Positions 1-11,652 of a stretch of 64,000 nucleotides of DNA are shown in pieces. The notes beneath the pieces are model-generated. The model saw only the letters and a program-made list of their open reading frames with translations. It had not been told where the DNA came from and made no database searches. A program made the position numbers and the translations under genes. Source of the DNA: Gymnothorax reevesii (lineage: Eukaryota; Chordata; Actinopteri; Anguilliformes; Muraenidae); contig CM056581.1 in NCBI GenBank assembly GCA_029721435.1, positions 67,876,712-67,940,711 on the forward strand, read 5' to 3'. The first letter of the stretch is position 1, and each line of letters begins with the position of its first letter.

Positions 1-916
1 GGGAAAGCTCTAAAAGTGCCTTGCGCGGCCTCGTTATGAGTTGGAGGCTTCTTCTTCTAATTTTTGGTTTTATGGTGTTTACAGACCTGTTGGTGCATTA
101 CCGCCAACTACTGGATTCATTCAACATAAATTTCCCTATTCCTCTTACATCGAATTCCCACCAAAGCCTCGCCAAAGTGAAAGGTGCACTATGTCTAACA
201 ATGCGTTTGCACTCTGCATGTGTTCAGTGTGATTACACTTTCAATTCGTGTAATCTACGAGCCGAATGTAGACGCAATGCATTGGCTTGTGAAGAAGGAA
301 ATGATGTCAACACCAAAGCTGCCTGCTGATTGGTCCAGCCAAAAAATTTCAGGCGAAGCGGCTCGAGGTAGCTTTCCTTTAACGCCCTGATGGGAGCGAT
401 CGTCAAAGCCACCTAGCGGACACAGGGCGTTAATCATTAACGTTACACAGAAATATAATAAAGTTTCATTGTGTCTTCGTTGTGGTTTTTTCCTTGGCAT
501 GGTTCTTGCGGACTCGCAACTTGAATTTGAAAATGACTCATAGGCTATGTTGTTTTTCTGGAGAAAAAGCGTGTGGTCGGAAGTGGTGAAACAAAGGGAA
601 GTCACTTTCAAGGCTGGTGTAGCACCAGTGATTTCCCCTGCTTAGGCCCTTGTTTACTCAGCTGTGAGACTGCATCCACTATCGCGTTTGGATAACTTTT
701 TTTCCCGTGCGGCTGGGTAGTCCTAGCCTGGCTCCGCCAGCCATTGTACTTCCGCTTAATTTCATTTCGTTTCAGTACTTAGTCTGGTCTCTCGGAGCTC
801 TGCCTTATTTACCTCGGCAGAAAGTCCGCCGGATCAACGAACGAACAGAAGGCGTGGCCGATAGGCATAATGTAGCTGCTGCGCCGAGTTTGAAATTGTA
901 GTCTCCGAAATCAACA
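1..916. other. unassigned sequence upstream of the helicase relic
   Basis: No recognisable coding domain. Moderately GC-rich stretches occur around 700-900, just before the helicase start at 917, so the 3' part could be an old promoter or 5' UTR. That is inference only; I see no clear TATA box at a useful distance. Confidence 0.3.
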
Positions 917-1090
917 ATGGCTACAGACATAGATATACGGGAGGCCATTCATTCTGTCGTGGAGAAAATCCCAGGTATCAGCGACTTATAGCCTCAACAA
1001 TATGAATGTTTGGTTAGTTTTTTTGAATGGAAATGATGTAACACTACTCCCTACAGACTGGCATATCTACTTAATAGCCATCATGAAATA
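917..1090 (+). pseudogene. relic of a RecQ-like DNA helicase N-terminus
   Basis: An ATG at 917 opens a 24-codon frame beginning MATDIDIREAIHSVVEK, then a TAG at 989-991. Reading on, with a frame change near 1020, gives peptides like PQQYECLVSF and NGNDVTLLPT. The latter resembles the start of a superfamily-2 helicase Walker A block (LLPTGFGKS), but the glycine-lysine core is destroyed. This arrangement matches the start of RecQ-like helicase proteins that are multicopy in fish genomes. Known for the family: ATP-dependent DNA unwinding. Seen here: at least one stop and one frameshift, so it is non-functional. Sequence after about 1090 is not recognisable. The family assignment rests on remembered motif similarity. 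Confidence 0.6.
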
Positions 1091-1091
1091 G

Positions 1092-2388
1092 CACCCTGTT
1101 CACCTCTGTGAGAGACAGCAGAACCACCTCAGCTAGCTTGTAGCTTCTAGCCTTTCATTGGCGCGAATTTCACACTGTAAGTTTGCAGCGAACTTTTCAA
1201 AAGCAGCGTTTTTGTTCGCGTCACAAGACCTATTCGCTGTCTTAGTGTAATGTTGTCATTATTCATGAATGAAATGGCTGACTGAGACAGCCAAATGCAC
1301 AGAGCCAAACTGTGTTGCTATAAAGCTAGATAGCGAGCTCGGTATGATGTTGATGCACAAGTATGGTACACAGTTCAGTTTTCGTGTCAACGCAGATTTC
1401 GTCCTGATGCAAATAATGCATTATGCTTCTTAAAGCCTGCAAAAAAATTCACAAAATGCCAGTGCTCCGCTTCACCTGTTAACCAACAGTGAATTTCCAT
1501 CACTTTCTCTTCCTTTCATAATTCCCTCGTTCTCCAGAATAATTTAATCTTCCTCTCCTCTCCATTCTTTTCTGTCAATCAACCAGCAGGTTGTACTTGA
1601 AAGTTGTTCCTCTGCCTGTACACTGCATGTTACTAATTTGTGTCAGTTACAATGCATGCAGCACATTAGTGACTCTTAGATTTGCAGCCCAGTGTTCTGC
1701 CCAGCTAACATTTCTACTTGGATACAGAAATGTATTTATATTCACTCACGCCCACTCACTGAGTCAGTGGGCTCTATCTTAAGGCGAGATCTAAGACTCA
1801 GCATGAGCAAGCATTTAAGGCAAATTCAGATGCATTTTTGTGTGGGATAATTCAAGAGCAATGCAAAGTGCAAGGTTCAACCTGGCGTATTGGTAATTGG
1901 TGAAATGTTATTAACAAATCACAATTGCATCACCCATTCCCTGTGGCAAATTGCTAATGTGATGGCAGGCTAAGCAAGAGGTGGAATAACCCCCGAGAAC
2001 CTGAAAGGTAAAACTGTTGGAGGCACAAAATCATCTGAAACCTAATTGTATGATATAGCATCGAGATTTTCCTTCAGAGGAACTAGAAGCCTAATTTAAA
2101 CCAATGAAAAACCAAGTGTCCACTAATTTTAGCCATGAATTTAGGCTGAATTTTTGTCGAATAAATAATGGCATGGTGGAATCTGCTGTGTGTTGTTATA
2201 AACCTGAGGTTAGATTTACATAATTTTAGGGCCTGATAAGGACCAGCTGATATTTCATTATGTCTTGATTAGTAAAACTATACGTGGTGTACTTTCTTTC
2301 TCTCATGACTGGAGTTCACCATTTCATTGTATTTCCTTTTTCAACAATTCTGAAGATTTGGGTCTCGCTAAATTTTCATTACATAGTA
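1092..2388. other. no recognised gene
   Basis: AT-rich sequence with no convincing open frame, inverted terminal repeat or RNA gene. It separates the helicase relic from the Tc1 element. Confidence 0.4.
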
Positions 2389-2390
2389 TA

Positions 2391-3896
2391 CTTTTGTGCT
2401 CAAAGGTTTGCATACCCTAGCTGGATTAGTGAAATGTTGCCATTTATTTTGAAAATATGACTCCTCATGCAAAACAAATTTGTCTTTCATTTAAGGATGG
2501 TGATCATGTGAAGTCATTTATCATCACACAGGTGTTTGGCTCCTTTTTAAATCATAATGATAACTAAAATCACCAGAAGGCCCTGATCATAAGTTTATAT
2601 ACCCTTGAATTTTTGACCTTGTTATATGGACACAAGGTTTAAATGGCTATTACGGGTTCCACACCTGTGGCTTTTTAAATTGTTACTGGTGTCTGTGTAT
2701 AATCATTGAGTTTGTTAGCTCCTGAGTGGATGCACGTATCTGTCTAGACACTGAGCCATGGGGAGCAGAAAAGAACTGTCTAAGGACCGACGTAACTTGG
2801 TAGTTCAACTTTTTAAAGATGGGGAGGATATAAAAAGGCTTGAAAATGCCAGTTAGTCCTGTTCAGTCCGCGATTTAGGGGTGGAAAATTAAGGGATGCG
2901 TTGATACCTAGCTGAGGTCAGCCAGGCCAAGAAATATTTCAGCCCAAACTCCCAGGAGAATTGTTGGGGACACAGAGAAAAATCCACAAGCTACCTCAAG
3001 AGAAATACAGGATTCTCTGGAAAAAGATATTGTGGTCATTTCAAGGAGCACAAAAAGGAGGTACTTAAACAAAATGAGCTGCATGGTTGAGTTGCCAGAA
3101 GGAAGCTATTATTGCGCTAATCCCACAAAAAAAGCCTGCCCAAAATATGGCAGACAACTTCTTGACACACCTCGCAACTTCTAGAATATTGTCATTTGGA
3201 GTCACGAGACCAAAATGGAACTTCATGGTCACAACCATCAATACTGTGTTCGGAGAGCAGTCAACACCATTCCCACTGTAAAGCATGGTGGCGGCTCTCT
3301 GATTTTTTGTAGGTGTGTGAGATCTAAAGGCACAGGGAATCTTGTGAAAATCGATGGCAAGATCAATGCTGCATGTTATCAAAAAATACTGCCAGACAAT
3401 TTGCATTCTTCAGGACTAAAGCTGCACATGGGACACGCTTGGACTTTCCATTATGACAATGATCCAAAGCACAAGGCCAAGTTGACCCTCCAGTGATTAC
3501 AGAAGAGAGAGGTGAAGGTTCTGGAGTGGCCATCACAGTCTCCTGACCTCAGTATCATCAAGCCGCTTAGGGGAGATCTCAAACGTGCAGTTCATGCAAG
3601 ACGACCAAAGAATTTGCAGGAGCTGGAGTCGGTTTGCAAGGAAGAATGGGCAACTATACTACCTGAGAGAATACGGACCTCGTTGACAAATATCACAAAG
3701 ACTGCACACTGTTATTGGTGCTAAAGGGGGCAATACACAGTATTATGAACAAACGGTTTGCACACTTTTGAACAGGGTATTTCCAATAAGAAATAAAAGA
3801 AATGTGTTTTGCCTGGCCATTCATGTTTTCTGTAAAAAAAAAATGTTACCTAATTTTCAGATTTACCCAGGGTATGCAAACTTTTGAGCACAACTG
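2391..3896 (+). mobile_element. Tc1/mariner element, complete but dead (Tc1-A)
   Basis: Inverted ends: CTTTTGTGCTCAAAGG at 2391 and its near complement CTTTTGAGCACAACTG ending at 3896. Both are flanked by TA (2389-2390 and 3897-3898), the target duplication of the Tc1/mariner superfamily. Length 1506 bp is normal for a fish Tc1 transposon. It encloses one decayed transposase gene on the plus strand, described separately. Confidence 0.9.
2758..3724 (+). pseudogene. Tc1 transposase, broken
   Basis: The start MGSRKELSKDRRNLVV is the helix-turn-helix N-terminus of a Tc1 transposase and runs into a stop near 2856. Middle and C-terminal pieces remain at 3215-3496 and 3512-3724. They include the HYDNDPKHK block with the second catalytic Asp, and SQSPDLSIIKPLRGDLKRAV, where family members have an ENLW-type third catalytic acidic residue. 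Here that Glu is replaced by Lys. Family function: DDE/D cut-and-paste transposition at TA. Several stops and frameshifts plus the lost catalytic residue make this copy inactive. Confidence 0.85.
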
Positions 3897-4125
3897 TAGT
3901 ACATATAGTTTAATTTTCAACAAAATCCCCCTTTAATGATGGAAATGTCAACTCAGTCACGAAGACATGCCAGATATAATTACACATTACGGATATACCA
4001 TTACTTAAATGGGTGTGCTACACTGAAATTCAATTTATGGGCACATAGATGCCCACATTTCACAACAAACATTTTTTTCGCATGCATACACATACTGTTT
4101 TACACACACAAACAACCACTCCTTC

Positions 4126-4175
4126 TCTCACACACACACACACACACACATACACGCACTCACTCACTCACTCAC
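4126..4175. repeat. (CA)n and (ACTC)n microsatellite
   Basis: A run of CA dinucleotides to about 4150 is followed by several ACTC/TCAC tetranucleotide units. The flanks show no gene. Confidence 0.9.
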
Positions 4176-4509
4176 GCACAAACATGCCCTCACCATCAAA
4201 CTGCTTTATTAGCATGACAAAATACATCCAATATTGCCAAAGCATGGAAAATAACATACAGAACACAGGGTGCAAAACATAAGCATAGTTATACAGTATA
4301 TAGGTACATCGGCCAACCCAGATGTTCAGCAATAGTCTCTCTGTTCATGGATGGCTTTGGTACTCTGTCACAGGAGTCATTCTTTTTCTGTAATTCCCAA
4401 TAAAACTGTCAGCTGTTGGCAGTGACAAGAACTAAATTCAAGAAATATTGCAATGAACTGCGGGTACAATGGTACGGTAATTTTCACATCTGTCCTCAAA
4501 GGGCAGTCG

Positions 4510-4544
<35 letters not shown>

Positions 4545-4549
4545 GAGAA

Positions 4550-4576
<27 letters not shown>
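4510..4576. repeat. (CT)n then (CA)n compound microsatellite
   Basis: About 30 bases of alternating T and C (4511-4540), a short spacer, then about 25 bases of CA (4551-4575). Reading frames through it are artefacts of the dinucleotide repeat. Confidence 0.95.
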
Positions 4577-4581
<5 letters not shown>

Positions 4582-6761
4582 GTAATCATACACAGCCAAT
4601 CCCCACAGAGCAAATAAACCAAACTTCCCACTAACACCCGCCCACACACTTGATCTACTCTATTCCTCCTCCGTGCCCTTCCCCCTTCCCCACCCACTTC
4701 TACCCACCACTAATGTTGGTTTAGCCTAAACATATGGTTTGAATTTTATCCATCCCTTTGCCTCTCTATATCTCTACCTCCCACTTTCTCTTGGTCCTTG
4801 GCATTCATTTCCTTTCTGTGCATCCTTTAGAGCCTGTCTCCGGCACACGTCCTCATTACCGTATACGCAATGGAATACAAATTCTTCTCACTGAACTTCT
4901 CATGAACTTTATCTATGGACATTTGAAAGGGAACACTATTAACCGAAATTCCAATGAGCTGTCAAAAAGCTATTGAAATGAAAAAAGGAAACAGAAAAAC
5001 GACATTCGCATGACGATGTCTCTTCAGTAGAAACAGATATACCTCGCAGGATGTATAACAGCCTCAAACCAGGGAATTTCCTCACATTGTTGGCCATGAA
5101 GTGTGTGATTAATCCCTTTGAACATGATAATTAGGTCCCTTTATTTACTGGAATTTGAAGATATGACATTTTCCCTGGTGCTTGAAGACAGCCACTTCCA
5201 TAAATATGCCGTTTCTCCATGACTCTTGAGGGGTACAAACACTACCTGACTGTAACCCTAAATCCCCCTTAAACAGCCCCGTACTCATTGTGGGGAGACT
5301 GTGGTGCAAGGTCCCTTATTGAGCTGTTTTTCTCAAATTATTATAGTCTCGGATGTCCAGAGGGAAAGCAAAAGCATAAAATACATGATTATGAGGCCTT
5401 TTGCTGCCTGTTATACAGTCTTGTCTCAAGAACAGGCTGTTCTTAAAGGGCGTCCTCACTATGATAATGAGCTCTGATCTGATTGGCCTTTAAGCATAGC
5501 ATAATGCGAAAAGGCAATGCTAAATTCAACAAGGGGAAAAGGGATGGAAACTGTCTTTCCTCAGCTAATTGACCGATCCCAAGTCCCGCCCACTTTCGGC
5601 TACGTCACAATGGGGCAAGCAGGGGTCTGACCAAACCTCAGACAACTTTCACCTCAGGCAGCCGTCTCACAAAAAAATCTGAATCAGGCATTTTGGGTTT
5701 CTGATGATGGTAAAACGATGTAACCTGTAACAGACACTCGATATGCCGACCGTGTTAAAGGCATGTTATTCATTCCATTTCCAAAACCATAATAAGCCTT
5801 TAATGTATTCCTAAACTAATTAAAAAAAGATCTGAAACAGTTGTGAAATTAGTGTCTTTTTCATTGGTGATAAATCTTACAAAATAACTTCAATTTATGA
5901 CACAAGAATATTACAGAAGGCGCTTTTATCAAACAAACCTACGCAGTTGTATTCTCATGCCTTTTGCAGCAATATTCCACTGAAGGGCCGTGATAAAATG
6001 TTTAATGCTACCTAGCTAATTAGCCATCCCATTGACTTGAATAGACTGCTGACTCATAACAAATGCTAGCGCCAGCTAGCTGGTACCCTTACCGTCGCGG
6101 TGGGGGACTGCTATAACTGAGCAGTTAATAAAATTAACAAGGTGGCTAACAAGCTAGCTGCTTGTACCTGTCATTCAACGTCAATACTTCTAACCTGCAT
6201 TATATTTAAAACAGTGGACAAGTCACTTTGCCTGTTTATACAGAGTTCAAAAAGACAAGGTGAGGAGAACGGCTTGGCTGTTAGCTAGAAATCAGGATAA
6301 AAAAGTTTTCTCTGTCGCCTCGATCCCTGCAGTGCAGTGATCATTTTTGAGAACAGTGTTTTAACGGAACAGGGGCAAAGATGAACCTGAGGAAAGGAGT
6401 AGCCAGAGTTAACTAGCGCTTCCTTTTAACAATGTTGGCATTAGCCATATGATTCAATATGAACTATTTGGTTGCCAGCAAATATGCTCAACCTGGGTAC
6501 AATGAAATGAGCAAACCAGAGAGTAATTTTATAACATATACGCTCATTCATCGATGTTCCTTATGTGCTTGGGAGTTTTCCCCATTATATCTTATCAGAG
6601 GGTCATTAAAAGCCTTGGTCACGCTAACTTAACTTTTCTGCTAGCACTTTAACGTTGACACCGAGTCACATTTCAGTCTTCCCATTAGTAAGTGTGCCGC
6701 TTCTCATCCTCCAAAAAGCACATATTTAGGGAGACAAAATGTCGATGTCAAAATAACACCA
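4577..6761. other. unassigned, possibly unique host sequence
   Basis: No transposon ends, long frames or RNA genes are visible. Because a candidate minus-strand first exon lies at 6768-6803, this stretch would be its first intron or beyond if that call is right. I could not identify downstream exons. Confidence 0.3.
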
Positions 6762-6767
6762 ACTCAC

Positions 6768-6803
6768 ATGCAACACATCAGTGAACGGAACCAGCGCCGC
6801 CAT
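6768..6803 (-). CDS. candidate first coding exon of an unidentified host gene
   Basis: On the minus strand an ATG with a good Kozak context (A at -3, G at +4) starts the 12-codon peptide MAALVPFTDVLH. It ends exactly at a consensus donor GTGAGT (6767 down to 6762), in phase 0. An ATGGCGGCG start next to a strong donor is typical of vertebrate first exons and is not explained by any repeat I recognise. I do not recognise the protein, and no second exon is identified. The 3.6 kb transposable element beginning at 6872 lies only 69 bases upstream of this ATG, so the element edge may be within the promoter or 5' UTR. Chance occurrence is possible for so short a frame. Confidence 0.35.
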
Positions 6804-7317
6804 GCTTGTTGTTTAGAACTCAGGCAAGGCTGAAGTTTCCTGGCTAGTTGTCTGACTTAGCAACAGTAACGCTGCAGGGTGAAGTTGCGTTCATACGTCT
6901 ACTTCCAGGCTGCTAAGCCTGTCAGGCTGCGTAAACGCCGCCCCCAAGTACAACGAATCAGATCGCAAGCTAGAGTACAACCAATCTGCTCACAAGGCAG
7001 CCAATTCATTTCGGAAGTCATTATAAGTGGGCTTAAAAACGCAAATATTGTTGAAAACGAATGCGTTCAATCGTGAGTTTTCTCATGAAAGAGAGTGATT
7101 TGTGAGGTAACGTTAGATATTTCAGCTATTTTGATTAAGTTAACCAATGCAAACCAATGCTATTTTTTTTTTGTCTTACAGTGAACATATAGACCTAACC
7201 TTAACTAAACAGGTCATACTTGTTAACTTAAACACTTCTACAGTATAACTTCATGTATAACTCTGTTTGAAACATAAAATTGGCCTACTTGTGAGATATT
7301 TTGTTCAATAAGCTGTC

Positions 7318-7606
7318 TGTGTCTGCAAGGCACTAATCTCTACAATCAGCCTTGAAGGCATCTGAGCCAATACTATTGAAGATTATACAATATCTAATCA
7401 ACATTAGACTTCTAACAAGCCTGCAAGGCACTAGTCTCTACAATCAGTCTTGAAGGCATCTGACTGTGAATACTATTAAAGTTTACACAATATGAAATTA
7501 ACATTAGCCTTCTAACTAGCCTGCAAGGCATTAGTCTCTACCGTCAGCCTGGAAGGCACTAGTCCCTAAAATCAGCCTTGAGGGCATCTGACTGAATACA
7601 ATTATT
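7318..7606. repeat. ~100-bp minisatellite, nearly three units
   Basis: Units begin CTGCAAGGCACTA near 7323, 7421 and 7521. Each contains the submotifs CAATCAGCCTTGAAGGC and ACAATATGAAAT. A related single unit appears inverted in placement at about 9385-9510, near the opposite arm, so the array belongs to the 6872-10455 element. Confidence 0.8.
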
Positions 7607-7610
7607 GACT

Positions 7611-9197
7611 AAAGCTGCAAGCAGCGTTGAAAGGGCCCTCGCACCCTCGTGCACGTTGGGGTGGCAGCAAGATCTTGATGGGTGCAGGTGTCCATTCAGA
7701 GCCATTGGACACTGCTAGACTGTGTACAATGTGGTTTCCTGTGGGGAGTGAAAAAATTTTCTGGAGGGCGCTATGATACCATTTTGATATGCTTGTGCGC
7801 AAAATCTACAACATAATAATCATAATACCGGGCTCCATGAGTGTGTAGATTTTTGTAAATTTTCTAACATGTTTAGACCCTCAAAAGAGAAATTCTTTAA
7901 AAAATCTGATTGGGGGCGCTATAGACCCTTTGTGCCACATTTAGTGCCAATTGATAAGACATTTATAATTTTTGCAAGGCTTTGCAAGTTTTGGAGCATT
8001 CTAAGGCCGTAAAATTTGGAAAAACACAGGAAATAGCTCATAGCTCACTTCCTGTTTGGCCAAAAGACTAATGCAATGATCTCCCCAAATTTCATGAACA
8101 TTCAAGCACTTATATCTTAACATGGCCGTATCTAGAGGGCGCTGTGGAGCCAACTGAACACTCCCGATCTAATATTAGCATATATTTATTCTTGGGAGGA
8201 CAATTTTATCAAGCTTGGAAAGTTTCAGGCAAATCCCGCGAAGTATGTGGGAGTAAAACCAACTTCCTGTTTCATGGCGGGACATCAAAATTTGCCACGA
8301 TGCCATGGATAAATCGTTCCATGACTCCAAAAAAAGCTTCGCAATTTAACATCAACAAAGTCTTAGATATTATTTGCAAAATTTTAAGTAAATCGGCTAA
8401 AATCTCTAGGAGTTCGTTAAAGTACGACACCTGCGAATGGCGAAAAATCCTAAAAAGTTGCCATTTAAATTAAAAAAGGCAGACTTCCTGTTGAGTCTAG
8501 GTCATGGCACCAAGACACTTTTTTTTGGTTCTCGGCATCTTCCACATCTGCATGTATGAAATTCAGTATAGGTCAAACACGGTGCAAGGGCTGCTTCATT
8601 TAAATTTTCTAGGTGGCTCGCTATAATGCGTTTTTGCCATGTCCATCTATAAAACCTATATCATAGTAAAACAGGCTTTATAAGAGTGCAGAATTTTGTG
8701 AGTTTTCGAGCATGGTGAGGCCCTCAAAAATGCAATTATGTATTAGGGGGCGCTACAGAGCCACCATGTCACATCCACAGCTAACTTGGACATTAAATCG
8801 AAGAAATTCATATTTTCAACCCATGTGCCAAGTTTGGCGAGTTTTTGACAATGATAAGGCCCTCAAAAATGTCTTTTTTGAGACATTTGAGACAAATCTG
8901 AAAAGACTCAGGAAATGGCTCATAGCACACTTCCTGTGAGGCTAAAAAATTTCAAAAAAATTGACAAAAAAACTTTATTATGACTACTATGACCCTATCA
9001 AATTTCGTGAGAATCCGAGCAAGTGCGTTCCAAAATGGCCGCGTGTTTGGTGGCGCTATAGAGCCACTGGGGTATGTCCAAGCACAAAAATAATACTACT
9101 TTGTAATTTTCACCACGACTGACGTGTGGGCAAATTTTTGTGAGTTTTCGTGCATGACAAAGCCCTCAAAAATGCGTTCTCGCAGCAGAATAATAAT
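7611..9197 (+). repeat. abundant fish dispersed repeat (AAGCTGCAAGCAGCG family), long copy
   Basis: It begins TAAAGCTGCAAGCAGCG and contains recurring phrases such as GGGGGCGCTATAGA and CCTCAAAAATGC that I associate with a very common non-coding fish repeat. It ends in a short AATAATAAT run. No protein domain is visible. I cannot assign a class with confidence. Confidence 0.6.
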
Positions 9198-9200
9198 AAT

Positions 9201-9383
9201 TAAAGCTGCAAGCAGCGTTGAAAGGGCCCTCGCACCCCTCTTGCACGTTGGGGAGGCAGCAAAATCTTGATGGGTGCAGGTGTGCATTCACAGCCATTGG
9301 ACACTGCTAGACTGTGAACAATGTGGTTTCCTTCGGAGAGTGCAAAAGTTTTCTGGAGGGCGCTATGATACCAGTTTGACATG
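9201..9383 (+). repeat. second, truncated copy of the AAGCTGCAAGCAGCG repeat
   Basis: It starts with the same 5' sequence as 7611 directly after the AATAATAAT tail of the long copy and follows it closely for about 180 bases. It then breaks off into the minisatellite-like unit. A head-to-tail array with a truncated second unit is the simplest reading. Confidence 0.7.
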
Positions 9384-9699
9384 CCCGACGGTGAGCCTGG
9401 AAGGCATCTGACTGAATTCTATTTAAGATTATACAATATGAAATCAACATTATCCTTCTAACCAGCCTGCAAGGGACTAGTCTCTACAATCAGCCTTGAA
9501 GGTAGCTAACATTACAGCAACTTGCAGTTCAAGTTTTTAAGAAGCTCAACTAAACAGTTTATTGAACAAAATATACTACAAATAGGCCAATTTTATGTTT
9601 CAAACAGAGTTATACTTGAAGCTATATTGTAGAAGAGTTTAAGTTAAAAAGTATAACCTGTTTAGCTAAGGTTAGGTCAATAAGTTAACTAAGACAAAC

Positions 9700-10160
9700 A
9701 AGAGCACCGCCAACGGTGCGTAATACGCCCGTCATGAACATGGATCAGGAAGTGGACGGACAACATCTGGGCCCCATGTGATCTTTGACCTTTGCCAGTG
9801 ACCTTGACCTTGGAGGGAGGGCCGTAAACATGGTACGCGACACTCTGCTCAGTGATGGTACACGTGTGTATGAAATATCATGGATGTATCTCAAGCGGTT
9901 GAGAAGTTATGCTCCGGACAAGCCCCATCTGGGCCCCATGTGACCTTTGACCTTTGCCAGTGACCTTGACCTTGACCGGGTGAACGAAATCATGGTGCGC
10001 GACACAGCGCCTAGTGATGGTGCACGTGTATGTGAAGTATCACGAATGTAGCTCAAGCGGCTGAGGAGTTATGCCCCGGACAAGAAATTGCTAACAGACA
10101 ACAGACGGATGGACAGGGGTGATGACATAATATGTCCCATCTTGAGACGGGCGTATAATA
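9700..10160. repeat. dispersed repeat with nuclear-receptor-like half-sites
   Basis: Bounded by AATACGCCCGTC on the left and its complement GACGGGCGTAT on the right, it interrupts the right arm of the surrounding element. It contains two diverged internal copies of a unit with TGA(T/C)CTTTGACCT (9779-9791 and 9941-9953) and TGACCTTGACCTTG. No coding potential. Confidence 0.65.
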
Positions 10161-10599
10161 AAAAGCACTTGTTTGCACTAGTTAACATTATCAAAATAGC
10201 TGAAATATCTAACGTTTCCTCAAAAATCAGTTTATTGAGAAAAGATGATTAAATGCATTCGCTTCTAACAATATTGACGTTCTTAAGCCCGCTCCGCTTT
10301 GAGGAGAGGAATTTGAATTGAATTGGCTGCCTTGTTTGCGGATTGGTTGTACTCTAGCTCGCGATCTGATTGGCTGTACTTGGGGGCGGAGTTTACGCAG
10401 CCTGACAGGCTGAGCTGCCTGGAAGTCGACAGCTGAAGGCAACTTCACCCTGCAGAAACAGTCACAATGGGAGGCGGGGCTTGGGATTGGTCAATTGCGG
10501 CCCTTTCTCCCCTTTGGTTCTGAGATGCCTGCTGTGCCATCTGCTGTTTGCCTTCCAGGCCTTTTCAATTCTTTGGACCACGGCCCGGCTGTCTTCCTG

Positions 10600-10860
10600 T
10601 CATGGAGCACAGCTCCTGCTCAGAAGGCTGAATTTCTACCCCTTCTCAAAAATGGCAGTCATTGGAGATTCCATTGTCTAAGGCTTTAGTATTAAAGCAG
10701 CAATGGCTTATTGCTTCCCAGGAGCCACAGTCACAGATATAATTTCTAAAGCTCCCAGTATTCTGGACCAGCATTGCTCCACTCAAAAGGTTAATCTACA
10801 TATTGAGTCAAATGACTTTCCTTGCCAACAATCAGAAGGCTTGAATAGTGATTTTACTTG
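10600..10860 (+). pseudogene. LINE ORF1-type SGNH/esterase domain relic
   Basis: Around 10650 the plus strand reads MAVIGDSIV, then CFPGATVTDI, and further on HIESNDF. This is the block order of an SGNH hydrolase (GDS motif, then GxND; here ESND), a domain found in ORF1 of CR1/L2-type LINEs. Stops occur between blocks. The assignment is by motif order; the exact LINE clade is not determined. Confidence 0.55.
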
Positions 10861-11371
10861 GGCTGTCCCTTACTAAAATAAATCCTGGTTGACCAACAGT
10901 CTTTTTTTTGATTGGTCGATTAGTTAAGCCTCCTCCTCATGCTCCCGACACAGATTTTGTCGTTGCACTTGTTAAGTTGAAGTATGACCACACATGAGGC
11001 AGATGCTCTTACGTGACAAAACCATAACACATTCTACTGTGTAGGCTAAGTTCCATTTAGTGAACCTGGTTCCATTTAGTGAACCTGGTTTAAATGCAAA
11101 CATGCATTTTTGTCTTTGGCTATAACAATCAAGAGGTCTAAAATTCTCACGGACTGCGATTGTCTCTCAGATAGACAGAATGAAAATAATATGAAATAAA
11201 ACTCATAAAATGAGTTGGTTCAGAGAGTTTTTTTTTTTTCCTTGAGGCAATTAATTGTCATGATTAAATAAAACAGCTGAGGTTACAGACCATACCGACA
11301 GCCAACCGTAATAAATGCCATGTTTTTCCACATTGATTAAAACTGCAATAGAAATTAAACCGGAAGAAGTA

Positions 11372-11487
11372 CACAGCAAAAGTCCCAGTGTTAATTCAAC
11401 TCCAACAGAGTTCATTTGCGTCCAAGATGGATGGCTTGGTCTCATATAAACTCTACTGGAGTTGAATTAACACTGGGATTTTTGCTG
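11372..11487. mobile_element. 116-bp hairpin MITE (TA-flanked)
   Basis: Inverted ends CACAGCAAAAGTCCCAGTG and CACTGGGATTTTTGCTG are flanked by TA at 11370-11371 and 11488-11489. The arms are nearly complementary through AATTCAACTCCA. There is no coding capacity. The TA duplication suggests mobilisation by a Tc1/mariner-type transposase. Confidence 0.85.
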
Positions 11488-11552
11488 TATACGCTTAAAA
11501 TTGAACAACATTAAGCAGATACTTTCAATAACAGAATGATTGATCAAAGAAA

Positions 11553-11652
11553 TCCCAGATAGCAAGCTCCTCCGCTCCGGATCTGCCCTGGATCAGCTGG
11601 AGCCGGGACAGATCCGCGGCAAATCCGGAGCGGAGGGGCTTGCTATCTGGGA
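11553..11652. mobile_element. 100-bp palindromic MITE
   Basis: TCCCAGATAGCAAGC at the left and its complement at the right (11638-11652), with GC-rich complementary interior around CCGCTCCGGAT. It would fold into a nearly complete hairpin. The target duplication is not clear. Confidence 0.8.

Larger units (their letters stand above)
6872..10455. mobile_element. long-inverted-repeat DNA element with composite interior
   Basis: The left end reads CTGCAGGGTGAAGTTGC at 6872 and the right end is its complement, ending at 10455. Similarity of the inverted arms runs several hundred bases inward (about 6872-7320 against 9530-10455). The right arm is interrupted by an unrelated repeat at about 9700-10160. 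Near-identical flanking octamers ACAGTAAC (6863-6870) and ACAGTCAC (10458-10465) suggest an 8-bp target duplication, one or two bases outside the arms. No transposase gene is visible, so it looks non-autonomous. The superfamily is uncertain; a hAT-type origin would fit an 8-bp duplication. Confidence 0.65.

Noticed and set aside
4377..4697. Frames on both strands across the dinucleotide repeats
   Set aside because: Peptides consist of repeat-encoded runs; artefact of the (CT)n/(CA)n tracts.
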